A stretch of DNA of 64,000 nucleotides from Aureimonas phyllosphaerae (GCF_900113065.1 NZ_FOOA01000008.1:1-64000); one strand, 5' to 3'; shown: positions 1-8,726, counted from the first letter of the stretch. Numbers and translations: made by a program. The notes: generated from the letters alone by a model not told the origin.

Positions 1-90
1 CCCCTGCGCCTCGTGCGCGCGAAGGTTCGTGTTCGGATGCAAAGTGTGCGCCATGTCGGCCGCAGCCAGCGAGTTCGAAAGCGTGTCCAT
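1..90 (-). CDS. Class III aminotransferase, N-terminal fragment (gene runs off the left edge)
   Basis: Only the first 30 codons lie in the window. They start at an ATG at 88-90 on the minus strand, preceded by a GGGGA ribosome site about 7 bases upstream. The visible peptide ends with a TNLRAHEAQG stretch, which resembles the N-terminus of PLP-dependent class III aminotransferases (omega-amino acid or putrescine:pyruvate type). The gene is the last visible member of the minus-strand ABC importer operon, 90 bases after the second permease. In such operons the aminotransferase usually deaminates the imported amine. The substrate cannot be told from 30 residues. Confidence 0.6.
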   Translation of the reverse strand, partial: MDTLSNSLAAADMAHTLHPNTNLRAHEAQG

Positions 91-180
91 GGGGGATCCC
101 CGTTCTGAAGGCTCCGCGCGGGCCGATCGGCATCGCCGGATGGTTTCACGTGTGACAACAGCGCTGATGCGCCAAATCGG

Positions 181-963
181 TCAAGCCGCCGCGGTGCGCT
201 TGCGGCGGTTCATCAGGGCGGCGAGCGCGGCGAGGAGCAGCGTGCCGACGATCAGCACGAAGGCGGCGGCCGCGATCGCCGGCGAGATGTTCTCGCGGAT
301 CGAGGAGAACATCTGGCGGGCGAGCGTGCGCTGGTTGGGACCGGCGACAAAGAGGGTGAGCACCACCTCGTCGAGCGAGGTGGCGAAGGCGAAGACCGCG
401 CCGGTGACGACGCCCGGAAGCGCCAGCGGCAGCGTCACGCGCCGGAACACGGTGGCGGGCGAGGCGCCCAGACTCGCGGCCGCGCGCTCGACCCGCCGGT
501 CGATGCCCTGCAGCGCCGTCGAGACGCTGATCACGACGAAGGGCACGCAGAGGACCGCGTGCGACAGGATCACCCCGATATAGGTCGAGGTGAGGCCGAG
601 GCCGCCGAGCGAGATCTGCAGCCCGACGCCGAGCACCACCGCCGGCACCACCATCGGCAGGAGGAAGAAGGTGCGCAGGACATTGGGGAAGGGGATCAGC
701 CCGTTGCGAAGCCCGAGCGCCGCCAGCGTGCCGAGCACCACCGACAGGACCGTCGCGCCGAGGCCGATGATCAGGCTGTTGACGATCGACAGGCGCCAGG
801 CATCGGCGGTCGCGAGCTCGGTGAACCAGCGCGTCGAGAAGGACGGGATCGGGTAGTTCAGGAAGATGCCGCCGGTGAAGGCGAGCGGCAGGATGGCGAC
901 GAGGGGCGCCAGCAGAAACACGACCGCGAGTGCGCCGAAGAGGCTTTGAGCGGGCTTCAGCAT
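181..963 (-). CDS. ABC transporter permease, PotC/PotI-like
   Basis: Inner-membrane permease of a polyamine/opine-type ABC importer, 260 residues. It has about six hydrophobic segments, the first at residues 8-30. The cytoplasmic EAA loop that contacts the ATPase is visible as RAAASLGASP followed by RVTLPLALPG in the middle of the protein. Length and topology match the PotC/PotI class. The start ATG lies 2 bases after the stop of the preceding permease, so the two are probably translated together. The family transports putrescine, spermidine and related cations; the exact substrate is not visible. Confidence 0.9.
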   Translation of the reverse strand: MLKPAQSLFGALAVVFLLAPLVAILPLAFTGGIFLNYPIPSFSTRWFTELATADAWRLSIVNSLIIGLGATVLSVVLGTLAALGLRNGLIPFPNVLRTFFLLPMVVPAVVLGVGLQISLGGLGLTSTYIGVILSHAVLCVPFVVISVSTALQGIDRRVERAAASLGASPATVFRRVTLPLALPGVVTGAVFAFATSLDEVVLTLFVAGPNQRTLARQMFSSIRENISPAIAAAAFVLIVGTLLLAALAALMNRRKRTAAA

Positions 964-965
964 GG

Positions 966-2141
966 TCAGGCCCCCAACGGCGTGCCGGAGCGCGAAAGCC
1001 GGCCGTAGACAAGGTAGAGGATCGTGGTGACGACGAGGAGGATGAGGCCGAGCGCGCCGGCCATGCCCCAGTTCGCGGTTTGGAGGGCGTAGAAGGCGAT
1101 GATCGAGGAGATCATCTGGTCGTTCGGGCCGCCGACGAGGGCTGGCGTGATGTAGTAGCCGATCGCCACCATGAAGACGAGGAGGCACCCCGACAGGATG
1201 CCGGGCATGGCGAGCGGCAGGAGGATGCGGCGGAAGGCGGCAAACGGCGTCGCGCCCATCGAGGCGGCGGCCGGCATCAGCGTCTTCGGGATGCCGTTCA
1301 CCACCGAGTAGATCGGCAGCACCATGAAGGGCAGGAGGACGTGCGTCATGGCGACGACGACGCCGGTGCGGTTGAAGATGAGGGGGAGGGGGCCGCTCGT
1401 GAGACCCAGCGCCTGCAGCGCGCCGTTGATGACGCCCTGGTCCTGGAGAAGGATGAACCAGGCGGCGGTGCGCACCAGGAGCGAGGTCCAGAGCGGCAGG
1501 AGGACGGCCATCATCAGGACGTTGCGCTTCCAGCCGGTGGTCGCCGCCATCAGCATGGCGTAGGGCAGGCCGATCGCAAGGCAGCACAGGGTGATCGTCG
1601 CGGCGATCAGGAAGGTACGGGTGATGATCAGCCGGTTGGCCGAGGCCCCGGCGGGCAGGCTCTCGACCGCGCCGGCCTCGTTGCGGGTGAGATCGACGGC
1701 GGCGAGAAGATTGCGGTCGGTATAGGCGGAGGAGGCGGTCTGGATCGCGCCCCAGAAGGCGGGGTCTGCCCAGCGCTTGTCGAGGGCGACGAGATCGACG
1801 GCGCCGCCGTTTGCGTCCTTGGCGGCGCGCTGCGTCTTCGGGATCAGGGTGCGGAAGCCTGACACGTCGCTATTGAGGCGGCGCACGGCGGCGCCGAGCC
1901 CGATCGCGTCGGCCTCTGCGAGGTCGGCGACGAGCGCCCCTTGCGTCGCGGCATCCGGCACGCCCTCACCGCTCCAAGACGAGATCGCGGCGCTCGTGCG
2001 CGGCAGGACGGCACCGACCGCCGGGTCGCGCACCGACACGGACACCATGGTCCAGAGCGGCCAGAGGAAGAACACGCCGAGAAACAGGAAGAGCGGCGCG
2101 ACGAGGCCGAGGGCGCGAAGGGTGGAGCCGGCCCGCGTCAT
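966..2141 (-). CDS. ABC transporter permease, PotB/PotH-like, with large periplasmic insertion
   Basis: Second permease subunit, 391 residues. The first membrane segment (about residues 10-32) is separated from the next (about 155-175) by a hydrophilic region of roughly 120 residues. PotB and PotH of enteric bacteria are about 275-320 residues and lack such a long loop. The C-terminal two thirds has the usual five segments and an EAA loop (AAASMGATPFAAF). The start ATG overlaps the stop of the ATPase gene by 4 bases (ATGA), as expected for one operon. The loop may contact the binding protein; that is inference. Confidence 0.9.
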   Translation of the reverse strand: MTRAGSTLRALGLVAPLFLFLGVFFLWPLWTMVSVSVRDPAVGAVLPRTSAAISSWSGEGVPDAATQGALVADLAEADAIGLGAAVRRLNSDVSGFRTLIPKTQRAAKDANGGAVDLVALDKRWADPAFWGAIQTASSAYTDRNLLAAVDLTRNEAGAVESLPAGASANRLIITRTFLIAATITLCCLAIGLPYAMLMAATTGWKRNVLMMAVLLPLWTSLLVRTAAWFILLQDQGVINGALQALGLTSGPLPLIFNRTGVVVAMTHVLLPFMVLPIYSVVNGIPKTLMPAAASMGATPFAAFRRILLPLAMPGILSGCLLVFMVAIGYYITPALVGGPNDQMISSIIAFYALQTANWGMAGALGLILLVVTTILYLVYGRLSRSGTPLGA

Positions 2142-3196
2142 GCCGGGAACACCGCGATGTCGGCCGGGTCGATCACGACATGGGCGGGCCCGCCAACCGC
2201 GGGCGCACCGAGGCGGCGCTCTGCGCGCGCGATCAGGCGCAAGGGCCCGCGCGACAGGTGAAGGCGCAGGTGGTCGCCCTGGTAGACGACGTCGTCGACG
2301 CGCGTCTCGATCGCGTCGGGGCGCGCATCAGTGTGAAGATGCAGCCGCTCCGGGCGCACCGAGACCATGACGGCGGTGCCCGGCCGGAAGGTCGGCCCGG
2401 GCGCGGCCTTGAGGCTGGTGCCGCCCTCCAGCGCAAGGCGCGTCCCCTCGGTGTCGGAAGCGTCGACCGTGGCGCCGAGGAGGTTGGTCTCGCCGATGAA
2501 CTGGGCGACGAATGCGTTCTGCGGATGGTCGTAGACCTCCGTCGCCGTGCCGACCTGCGAAATCTTGCCCTTGTCGAAGATCGCGATGCGGTTCGACATG
2601 GTCAGCGCCTCGCCTTGGTCGTGGGTGACGAAGACGACGGTGAGGCCGAGGCGGCGGTGAAGCTCGCGGATCTCGAGCTGCATCTCCTCGCGCAGCTGCT
2701 TGTCGAGCGCACCGAGCGGCTCGTCCATCAGGACGACCTTGGGCTCGAAGACGAGCGCGCGGGTCAGCGCCACGCGCTGCTGCTGGCCGCCGGACAGCTG
2801 GTCCGGGCGCCGGTCGCCGAGATGGCCGAGGCGGACGCGGTCGAGACCGGTCTTCACGCGGGTCGCGATCTCGGCCTTGGACATGCCCCGCATCTGCAAG
2901 GGGAAGGCGACGTTCTCGGCGATCGTCATATGCGGAAAGAGCGCGTAGTTCTGGAAGACGACGCCGATGCCGCGCTTATGCGGCGGCAGGTCCTCGATGC
3001 GCTCGCCGTCCATCAGGATCGTGCCGGATGAGGCGTTCTCGAAGCCCGCCAGCATCATCAGGATCGTGGTCTTGCCCGAGCCCGACGGCCCGAGCAGCGA
3101 CAGGAATTCGCCCTTCTCCACGGCAAGGTCGAGGTTCTCGACGACCCGTGTCTGGCCGAACGACTTCGACACGTCCTGAAAGTGGATGAAGGTCAT
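2138..3196 (-). CDS. ABC transporter ATP-binding protein, PotA-like
   Basis: Cytoplasmic ATPase of the importer, 352 residues. The Walker A motif GPSGSGKT is at residues 36-43, followed by the signature LSGGQQQRV, Walker B VVLMDEPLGALD and the H-loop FVTHDQGEAL. A C-terminal TOBE-type regulatory domain occupies about residues 240-350, the usual PotA/FbpC/UgpC architecture. The ATG giving MTFIHFQDVSKSF was chosen because homology begins there. An upstream in-frame extension of 24 residues has no domain content. It lies 80 bases after the binding-protein gene. Confidence 0.93.
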   Translation of the reverse strand: MTFIHFQDVSKSFGQTRVVENLDLAVEKGEFLSLLGPSGSGKTTILMMLAGFENASSGTILMDGERIEDLPPHKRGIGVVFQNYALFPHMTIAENVAFPLQMRGMSKAEIATRVKTGLDRVRLGHLGDRRPDQLSGGQQQRVALTRALVFEPKVVLMDEPLGALDKQLREEMQLEIRELHRRLGLTVVFVTHDQGEALTMSNRIAIFDKGKISQVGTATEVYDHPQNAFVAQFIGETNLLGATVDASDTEGTRLALEGGTSLKAAPGPTFRPGTAVMVSVRPERLHLHTDARPDAIETRVDDVVYQGDHLRLHLSRGPLRLIARAERRLGAPAVGGPAHVVIDPADIAVFPA

Positions 3197-3276
3197 CGAG
3201 CCTCGTCGCGGTGGTTCGGGGAGACGGAAGACGACGGGTCCGGCGACGGAGGCCGCCGGACCCTTCAAAGGGGTGT

Positions 3277-4326
3277 TTACTGCGCCACCCAGGCGTTGAA
3301 GCGCGTGTTCAGCGCCTCGATGTTGTCGACCCAGAAGTCGGTATCGAGCGGGATCGCGACGTCGAGATTGGCCGGGGCCGTCGGCAGCTGCGCGGAGACC
3401 TCGGGCTTCAGCATCTCGCCGGCCGCCTTGTTGGGCAGGCCGTAGGCGATGTAGTCCGGCAGCTTCGACTGGTTCTCCGGGGCGCTGGCAAACGCGATGA
3501 AATCGAACGCCGCGTCCTTGTTGGGCGAGCCCTTGAGGACGACCCAGCTGTCGACCGCGTAGATCGAGCCCGGCCAGACGATCTGGAAGTTCTTGCCTTC
3601 CGACTTGTTGATGCCGGCGAGACGCCCGTTATAGGCCGAGGTCATCACCACTTCGCCGGACGCCAGAAGCTGGATCGGCTGCGCGCCGGCCTCCCACCAG
3701 ACGAGGTCCCGCTTGATCGTGTCGAGCTTCTTGAAGGCGCGGTCGACGCCCTCCGGGGTCGCCAGAACCGTGTAGACCTCCTTCGGGTCGACGCCGTCGG
3801 CGATCAGAGCGAACTCGAGCGCGTATTTCGGACCCTTGCGCAGCGCGCGCTTGCCGGGGAACTTCGCGGTGTCGAAGAAGTCGGCCCAGCTTTTCGGCGC
3901 TTCCTTCAGCTTGTCGGCATCGTAGCCGAGGCCGGTCGTCCAGACGATCGCGCCGACGCCGCATTCGTTGACGGCGGAGGGGATGAACTTGTCCTCGCCG
4001 CCGAGCTTCGACCAGTCCACCGGCTCGTAGATGCCGTCGGCGCAGCCGAGCGCCAGCTCCTCGGCCTCGACCTGGACGGCGTCCCAGTTCGGCGTGCCGC
4101 CCTGCATCTTGGCCGACAGGACGCCGTAGCCGCCGTCCCACGATTCCTCCAGCACCGGCTTGCCGGTCTTCTCCGCGAAGGGCTTGAAGTAGATCTCGCG
4201 CTGGGCGTCCTGGTAGTTGCCGCCCCAGGAGACGACGGTGAGGTCGCGCGCGGCGGCCGGCACCGCCGCCAGGAGCGAGGCGGCCAGAAGGCTGCCGACG
4301 AGAGTGCGAATGGTGGACCGTGACAT
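3277..4326 (-). CDS. Periplasmic solute-binding protein of polyamine-type ABC importer (PotD/PotF-like)
   Basis: Extracellular solute-binding protein of 349 residues and first gene of the minus-strand importer operon. The N-terminus is a Sec signal peptide: basic start, hydrophobic core, AAVPAAA, with cleavage near residue 26. The mature part begins with DLTVVSWGGNYQDAQ, a hallmark of the spermidine/putrescine-binding class. The ATG at 4324-4326 is preceded by GGGGGAAA. A longer in-frame extension upstream would bury the signal peptide and was rejected. The upstream gap contains a GCTTG...CAAGC inverted repeat at 4343-4369 that might be an operator. The ligand is unknown; polyamines or basic amino acids fit the context. 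Confidence 0.9.
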   Translation of the reverse strand: MSRSTIRTLVGSLLAASLLAAVPAAARDLTVVSWGGNYQDAQREIYFKPFAEKTGKPVLEESWDGGYGVLSAKMQGGTPNWDAVQVEAEELALGCADGIYEPVDWSKLGGEDKFIPSAVNECGVGAIVWTTGLGYDADKLKEAPKSWADFFDTAKFPGKRALRKGPKYALEFALIADGVDPKEVYTVLATPEGVDRAFKKLDTIKRDLVWWEAGAQPIQLLASGEVVMTSAYNGRLAGINKSEGKNFQIVWPGSIYAVDSWVVLKGSPNKDAAFDFIAFASAPENQSKLPDYIAYGLPNKAAGEMLKPEVSAQLPTAPANLDVAIPLDTDFWVDNIEALNTRFNAWVAQ

Positions 4327-4427
4327 GGCGTTGTTTCCCCCGGCTTGTTGAACCGTTCGAAAATCAAGCACGAAAGGGGAAAAGCGCAAAACCCTTCGCG
4401 CGGGCGCTCGAAATAGTTTCCACCATC

Positions 4428-4976
4428 TCAATAGGTCGGCGGGGTGATCGCGCTGATCAGCTCCGCGGGTTCGGGACCGGGATTGCGGAAGCGGTGGGGC
4501 GTCTCGCTGTCGAAGTAGTAGGCGTCGCCCGGCTCCAGTATGCGCGTCCGCTCGCCGACGCTGACCTCGACGCGGCCCGCGGTGACGATGCCCGCCTCCT
4601 GCGCCTTATGCGAGAAGGCCTCGCCCGTGTCGGCGCCCGGCTGGTAGGTCTCGCGCAGCATCAGGAGCTTGCGGCCGGGATGGTTGATGCCGACCATGCG
4701 ATAGGAAATGCTCGTCGTGCGGCCGATCTCGGGCAGGTCGCCGCCGCGATAGAAGGGCGAGGAGGGCGCCGCCTCGCCGAGTTCGGAGAAGAAGCCGGTC
4801 AGCGTCGAGCCCATCGCCTCAAGGATGGCCTGGAGCGTGTCCACCGACGGGCTCATCCGGTCGCGCTCGAGAAGCGAGATGGTGGAATGGGCGATGCCGG
4901 AGCGCACCGCGAGCTCGCGGGTCGACAGCTGGCGGCGGCGGCGCATCTCGCGGATCGCGGCTCCGATGGCGGGCAT
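4428..4976 (-). CDS. XRE-family regulator with C-terminal cupin domain (PuuR-like)
   Basis: Transcription regulator of 182 residues. Residues 5-60 form an XRE helix-turn-helix (LSTRELAVRSGIAHSTISLLERD). Residues 105-180 form a cupin_2 barrel (HKAQEAGIVTAGRVEV, then LEPGDAYYFDSETPHRFRN). This HTH-cupin layout is that of PuuR and related repressors of polyamine and amino-acid catabolism, where the cupin senses the effector. The gene is divergent from the histidinol-dehydrogenase-like gene and sits directly upstream of the importer operon, so it probably controls one or both. Confidence 0.9.
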   Translation of the reverse strand: MPAIGAAIREMRRRRQLSTRELAVRSGIAHSTISLLERDRMSPSVDTLQAILEAMGSTLTGFFSELGEAAPSSPFYRGGDLPEIGRTTSISYRMVGINHPGRKLLMLRETYQPGADTGEAFSHKAQEAGIVTAGRVEVSVGERTRILEPGDAYYFDSETPHRFRNPGPEPAELISAITPPTY

Positions 4977-5006
4977 GACATCTCCTCTGGCGGGCGGCCG
5001 GGCGGC

Positions 5007-5029
5007 GTTGACTGCTCATCATACTGAAC
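5007..5029. promoter_or_regulatory. Candidate operator between the XRE-cupin and HisD-like genes
   Basis: The 130-bp divergent gap (4977-5106) contains an imperfect inverted repeat, GTTGACT at 5007-5013 and ACTGAAC at 5023-5029, with a 9-base spacer. Five of seven arm positions pair. It lies near the expected promoter zone of both genes and could bind the XRE-cupin regulator. The evidence is only position and symmetry. Confidence 0.25.
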
Positions 5030-5106
5030 GGGGCGCGCCGTGTCCTTGCCGCCCGGTGGCGCTTCTGCGAGCGTCCTGCGTGCAAAACCAGCACGGAAAA
5101 CGCCCG

Positions 5107-6399
5107 ATGCCCCACGAAATCGACAGCCTTCGCTCCCGCCTCCGCTTCGTGAAGGCTCCCAAGCCGCAGGGCGAGACGCATGCGAGCGTCGCCGGGACGG
5201 TGTCGGAGATCCTCGCCGCGGTGCGCAGCGAGGGCGATTCGGCGGTGAAGCGCTACTCCGCCGCCTTCGACAAGGTGGAGCCGGCGGCGGTCGAGGTCAG
5301 CCGCGAGGAGCGCGAGGCGGCGGTCGCCCGGCTCGACCCGCAGACGCGCGCCGACACCGAGTTCGCCATCGCCAACGTGCGCGCGTTTGCCGAAGCGCAG
5401 CTCGAGACCATCCTGCCGCTGGAGATCGAGCTTCGGCCCGGCCTCCATCTCGGCCACCGCGTCATTCCCGTCCAGCGCGTCGGCGCCTATGTGCCGGGCG
5501 GGCGCTACCCGCTCCTGTCGGCGCCGATCATGACCATCGTGCCGGCCAAGGTCGCCGGGTGCCCCGAGGTGATCGCCTGCCTGCCGCCGACGGCGGCGGA
5601 GGCCATGGTCGCGGGCTGCCACCTGTCGGGCGCGGACCGCATCTTCCGCATCGGCGGGGCGCAGGCGATCGCCGCGATGGCCTTCGGGACGCAGACCATT
5701 CCGGCCGTGCACAAGATCGTCGGGCCGGGCAATGCCTACGTGAACGAGGCCAAGCGGCAGGTCTTCGGGCCGGTCGGCATCGACCAGCTGGCGGGCCCGA
5801 GCGAGATCTACACGCTCGCCGACGAGACCGGCAACGCCGAGGTGATCGCAACCGACCTCCTCGCCCAGGCCGAGCACGACATTCACACCCGCGTCGGCCT
5901 GATCACGACCCACGCGCCGCTGGCGGAGGCGGTGATCGCGGAAGTGGAGCGCCAGCTGGAGACGCTGTCGACCGCCAACGTCGCCCGCGTCTCGTGGGAG
6001 GCGCAGGGCGAGGTGACGGTCTGTGCTTCCGAGGACGACATGGTCGCCTATTCCGACTGGATCGCGGCCGAGCACCTGCAGGTGCATACGCGCGACCCGA
6101 AAGCCTTCGCGGCAAGGCTGACGGGCTACGGCTCGCTGTTCATCGGCACGAAGGCGAGCGTCGTCTATTCCGACAAGTGCTGCGGCACCAACCACACGCT
6201 GCCCACGATGGGCGCCGGACGCTATACCGGCGGGCTCTGGGTCGGCTCCTACGTCAAGATCGCGACGCACCAGTGGCTGGACGACGAGGGCGTCGCCGCG
6301 GTCGCGCCGCCCGCCTCGCGCCAGAGCGCCTCGGAGGGGCTCGAGGGCCATCGCCGCGCGGCCGCCCTGCGACTGGAGAAGCCCGACCTCTTCCGCTGA
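5107..6399 (+). CDS. Histidinol dehydrogenase-family NAD-dependent dehydrogenase (HisD/HpsN-like)
   Basis: Enzyme of 430 residues that aligns over its full length with histidinol dehydrogenase. All key residues are kept with near-constant spacing: zinc ligands Q254, H257, D356 and H415, and catalytic E322-H323 (E. coli HisD Q259, H262, D360, H419, E326, H327). GPGNAYVNEAKRQV and GTNHTLPT are also typical. No other histidine-biosynthesis gene is nearby. Its setting beside an ABC importer and amine-catabolic genes suggests a catabolic paralogue oxidising an alcohol to an acid, such as the sulfopropanediol dehydrogenase HpsN. The start ATG at 5107 begins the conserved part. The substrate is unresolved. 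Confidence 0.85.
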   Translation: MPHEIDSLRSRLRFVKAPKPQGETHASVAGTVSEILAAVRSEGDSAVKRYSAAFDKVEPAAVEVSREEREAAVARLDPQTRADTEFAIANVRAFAEAQLETILPLEIELRPGLHLGHRVIPVQRVGAYVPGGRYPLLSAPIMTIVPAKVAGCPEVIACLPPTAAEAMVAGCHLSGADRIFRIGGAQAIAAMAFGTQTIPAVHKIVGPGNAYVNEAKRQVFGPVGIDQLAGPSEIYTLADETGNAEVIATDLLAQAEHDIHTRVGLITTHAPLAEAVIAEVERQLETLSTANVARVSWEAQGEVTVCASEDDMVAYSDWIAAEHLQVHTRDPKAFAARLTGYGSLFIGTKASVVYSDKCCGTNHTLPTMGAGRYTGGLWVGSYVKIATHQWLDDEGVAAVAPPASRQSASEGLEGHRRAAALRLEKPDLFR

Positions 6400-6400
6400 T

Positions 6401-6416
6401 CGGGGCGGGCACCCCG
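6401..6416 (+). terminator. Possible terminator hairpin after the HisD-like gene
   Basis: CGGGG (6401-6405) and CCCCG (6412-6416) can pair around a 6-base loop directly after the stop codon at 6399. There is no clear U-run, so this is only a weak intrinsic terminator candidate. Confidence 0.25.
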
Positions 6417-6461
6417 TGCCGCCGGCGAGCGGGCGGCGGGCGGGGCGTTGGTGCGCGCGAC

Positions 6462-6474
6462 GTATATGATATGC
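6462..6474. promoter_or_regulatory. GntR operator candidate, copy 1
   Basis: The sequence GTATATGATATGC is an imperfect palindrome centred on 6468 (10 of 12 arm positions symmetric). The same motif recurs at 8613-8625 and 8727-8739. It lies 27 bases before the preferred gntR start, as expected for autoregulation by an FCD-type GntR protein. Confidence 0.5.
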
Positions 6475-6500
6475 TGGCGGGGCTCTCGGAGACCCGCCTC

Positions 6501-7187
6501 GTGACGAAGATCGAATACCGGACCCTCAACGACCTCGCCTACGATCGCATCCGCGAGGGTCTGATGGCCGGCAGCTTCCATCCCGGCCAGGTCCTTGTGA
6601 TCCGCACGCTGGCCGAAAGCTACGGCATCTCGACGACGCCGGTGCGCGAGGCGCTGCAGCGGCTGGTCGCCGAGCGGCTGCTCACGCTCCTGCCGAACCG
6701 CTCCATCGCGGTGCCGGCGCTGGAAGCCGGCAAGTATGCCGAACTCGCGCGCATCCGCTGCGAGCTGGAGGGGCTGGCGGCGGAACTTGCCGCCGCGCGC
6801 GTTCGCAAGGCGACCCTGCGCAAGCTGGCCCGGCTCGCCGACGACATGGACGAGAGCCTCGCCGCGCGCGACCACGACGCCTATCGACGCCAGAACCAGG
6901 CCTTTCACTTCGCGGTCTACGGCGAGGCGGCCTCGCCGCGCCTGTTCGAGATGATCCAGGACCTGTGGAGCCAGACGGGGCCCTACATGAAGGAGCTGTT
7001 CGGGGCGCCGGCCTACGAGCCGAAGGCCAACGAGGCGCATCGCAGCGTGCTGGCGGCGCTGGAGGCGGGCGACGGCGTGCGGGCGCGCGCCGGCATCGTC
7101 GCCGATCTCACCGTCGCCGGCACCTTCCTCGTGCCCCATCTCGAGGCGGTGGAAGGGGCGCGGCGGCGCGAGGCGGAGCCGGCCTGA
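6501..7187 (+). CDS. GntR-family regulator, FCD subfamily
   Basis: Regulator of about 228 residues. The N-terminal winged helix (IREGLMAGSFHPGQVL, then YGISTTPVREALQRLVAERLL) is a typical GntR DNA-binding domain. It is followed by an all-helical FCD ligand domain with the pattern IRCELEGLAAELAA and a metal/ligand pair of histidines (QAFHFAVY and EAHRSVL). The GTG at 6501 was chosen because GGAGA sits 8 bases upstream. An in-frame ATG at 6471 lacks a ribosome site and lies inside the candidate operator. Shared operator copies suggest it controls the PLP enzyme and kinase genes downstream as well as itself. Confidence 0.88.
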   Translation: MTKIEYRTLNDLAYDRIREGLMAGSFHPGQVLVIRTLAESYGISTTPVREALQRLVAERLLTLLPNRSIAVPALEAGKYAELARIRCELEGLAAELAAARVRKATLRKLARLADDMDESLAARDHDAYRRQNQAFHFAVYGEAASPRLFEMIQDLWSQTGPYMKELFGAPAYEPKANEAHRSVLAALEAGDGVRARAGIVADLTVAGTFLVPHLEAVEGARRREAEPA

Positions 7188-7208
7188 CCCTTCGCACCCC
7201 GCGCCCGC

Positions 7209-8543
7209 TCAGGCCGTCGCCTGGAGCGAGGCTTCAAGCACCTCGGCGAAGAGGTCGGCGTTGCCGCGGTCGAAGACCAGCGGCGGGCGAATCTTCAGGC
7301 TGTTGTGATGCTTGCCCGAGACCGAGATCAGGACGCCGCGCTCGCGCATGGCGTTGACGACGCGCGAGGCGCGCGCCCGGTCGGGGGCCCGCGTCCTGCG
7401 GTCGGCGACGAACTCCACCGCCATGAACAGGCCGACGCCGCGCACGTCGCCGACGCCGGGATCGTCGGCCGAGACCGCCTGCACGCGCTCCAGGAGATGG
7501 CGGCCTGTCCGGAGCGCGTTCTCCTGCAGCCCCTCCGCCTCGATCGCGTCGAGGACGGCGGCGGCGGCCGCGCACGACACCGCGTTGCCGCCGAACGTGT
7601 TGAAGTAGCGGGCGTTGCGGCCGAAATCGGCGACGATCTCGGGGCGCATGACGACCGCCGAGATCGGCTGGCCGTTGCCCATCGGCTTGCCGAGCGTCAC
7701 CATGTCGGGCACGACGCCGTGGCGCTCGAAGCCCCACATCGCTTCGCCGGTGCGCCCGAAGCCGGGCTGCACCTCGTCGGCGATGAAGAGGCCGCCCGCC
7801 GCGCGGATCGCCTCGGCCGCGCCCCGGAGGAAGCCGGTCGGCCCGGCCAGCACGCCGTCGCTGGTGAAGAGGCTGTCGACGATCAGCACCGCCGGCCGGA
7901 TGCCGTGGCGCCGGAGATCGGCGATCGCGGCCTCGACTGAGGCCTGGAACGCCACGCCGACATCCGCGTCGCCCATGTGGTAGCGGTCGGGCGCGGGCAC
8001 CGTGCGCACATGGGGCCCGAGATCGACGGAGGGCCCGAGCGAGGGCGAAAAGGCGGCGACGCTCTCGGTGATCCCGTGATAGGCGTTCTCGGTGACGATG
8101 ATGCCGGTGCCGCCCGTGCGGGCTTTCGCGATGCGCAGGGCAAGGTCGTTCGCCTCGCTGCCCGTGCAGGCGAACATGACCTGGGACAGGTCCGCCGGGA
8201 AGGTCGCGACCAGCCGCTCGGCATAGTCGAGGATCGCCGTGTGGAGGTAGCGCGTGTTGGTGGCGAGCACGCCGACCTGCGCGCGGATCGCCTCGACGAC
8301 GCGCGGGTGGCAATGGCCGATCGAGGTGACGTTGTTGTAGGCGTCGAGAAAGGCGCGGCCCGTATCGTCGTAGAGCCAGACGCCGTCCCCGCGCACGAGA
8401 TGCAGCGGCGTCTCGTACATCAGCCGATAGGCCGGCCCGAGGACGCGCGCGCGCCGCTCGACCAGCGCCTCGTTGTCGGGGCTCAGGTTGCCGCGCCCCG
8501 GCACGAAGGCGTTGGGCATGGAGAGATCGGCGGTGGCGCTCAT
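7209..8543 (-). CDS. Class III PLP-dependent enzyme, aminotransferase or phospho-lyase type
   Basis: PLP enzyme of 444 residues, fold-type I class III. The PLP lysine is K286 in TLGKPMGNGQP. The PLP aspartate is in IADEVQPGFGRTG and the substrate region is NNVTSIGHCHPRVVEA. In animals two close relatives, ethanolamine-phosphate phospho-lyase and 5-phosphohydroxylysine phospho-lyase, act after an APH-fold kinase. Here the divergent neighbour is exactly such a kinase, so a phospho-lyase releasing ammonia and phosphate is plausible. A plain omega-aminotransferase remains possible. The start ATG (8541-8543) begins the homologous part. The gene converges on gntR with a 21-base gap. Confidence 0.85.
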   Translation of the reverse strand: MSATADLSMPNAFVPGRGNLSPDNEALVERRARVLGPAYRLMYETPLHLVRGDGVWLYDDTGRAFLDAYNNVTSIGHCHPRVVEAIRAQVGVLATNTRYLHTAILDYAERLVATFPADLSQVMFACTGSEANDLALRIAKARTGGTGIIVTENAYHGITESVAAFSPSLGPSVDLGPHVRTVPAPDRYHMGDADVGVAFQASVEAAIADLRRHGIRPAVLIVDSLFTSDGVLAGPTGFLRGAAEAIRAAGGLFIADEVQPGFGRTGEAMWGFERHGVVPDMVTLGKPMGNGQPISAVVMRPEIVADFGRNARYFNTFGGNAVSCAAAAAVLDAIEAEGLQENALRTGRHLLERVQAVSADDPGVGDVRGVGLFMAVEFVADRRTRAPDRARASRVVNAMRERGVLISVSGKHHNSLKIRPPLVFDRGNADLFAEVLEASLQATA

Positions 8544-8612
8544 GCGTTGGGGCTCCGGCGGGTCGGTCGACCGGGATCGGTCGCGGCAACCAGCCATTGG
8601 CCGCCGATTGCG

Positions 8613-8625
8613 ATACATGATATAC
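8613..8625. promoter_or_regulatory. GntR operator candidate, copy 2
   Basis: ATACATGATATAC matches copy 1 at 6462 with consensus RTAYATGRTATRY. It lies 70 bases upstream of the PLP-enzyme start on the minus strand, in the divergent promoter region shared with the kinase gene. Confidence 0.5.
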
Positions 8626-8726
8626 CAGAATTCTGAAGCGGAAAAGGCGACGCGGAGGGCTTCGAGGCTGGATGCCGGCCGCACGAACCGTCGCCGGTCC
8701 ACACCGCTCCGGCTTGCCGCATCATC

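Noticed and set aside
6471-6500. An ATG start 10 codons upstream for the GntR gene.
   Set aside because: There is no ribosome site and the codon is within the candidate operator. The GTG at 6501 has GGAGA at the right distance.
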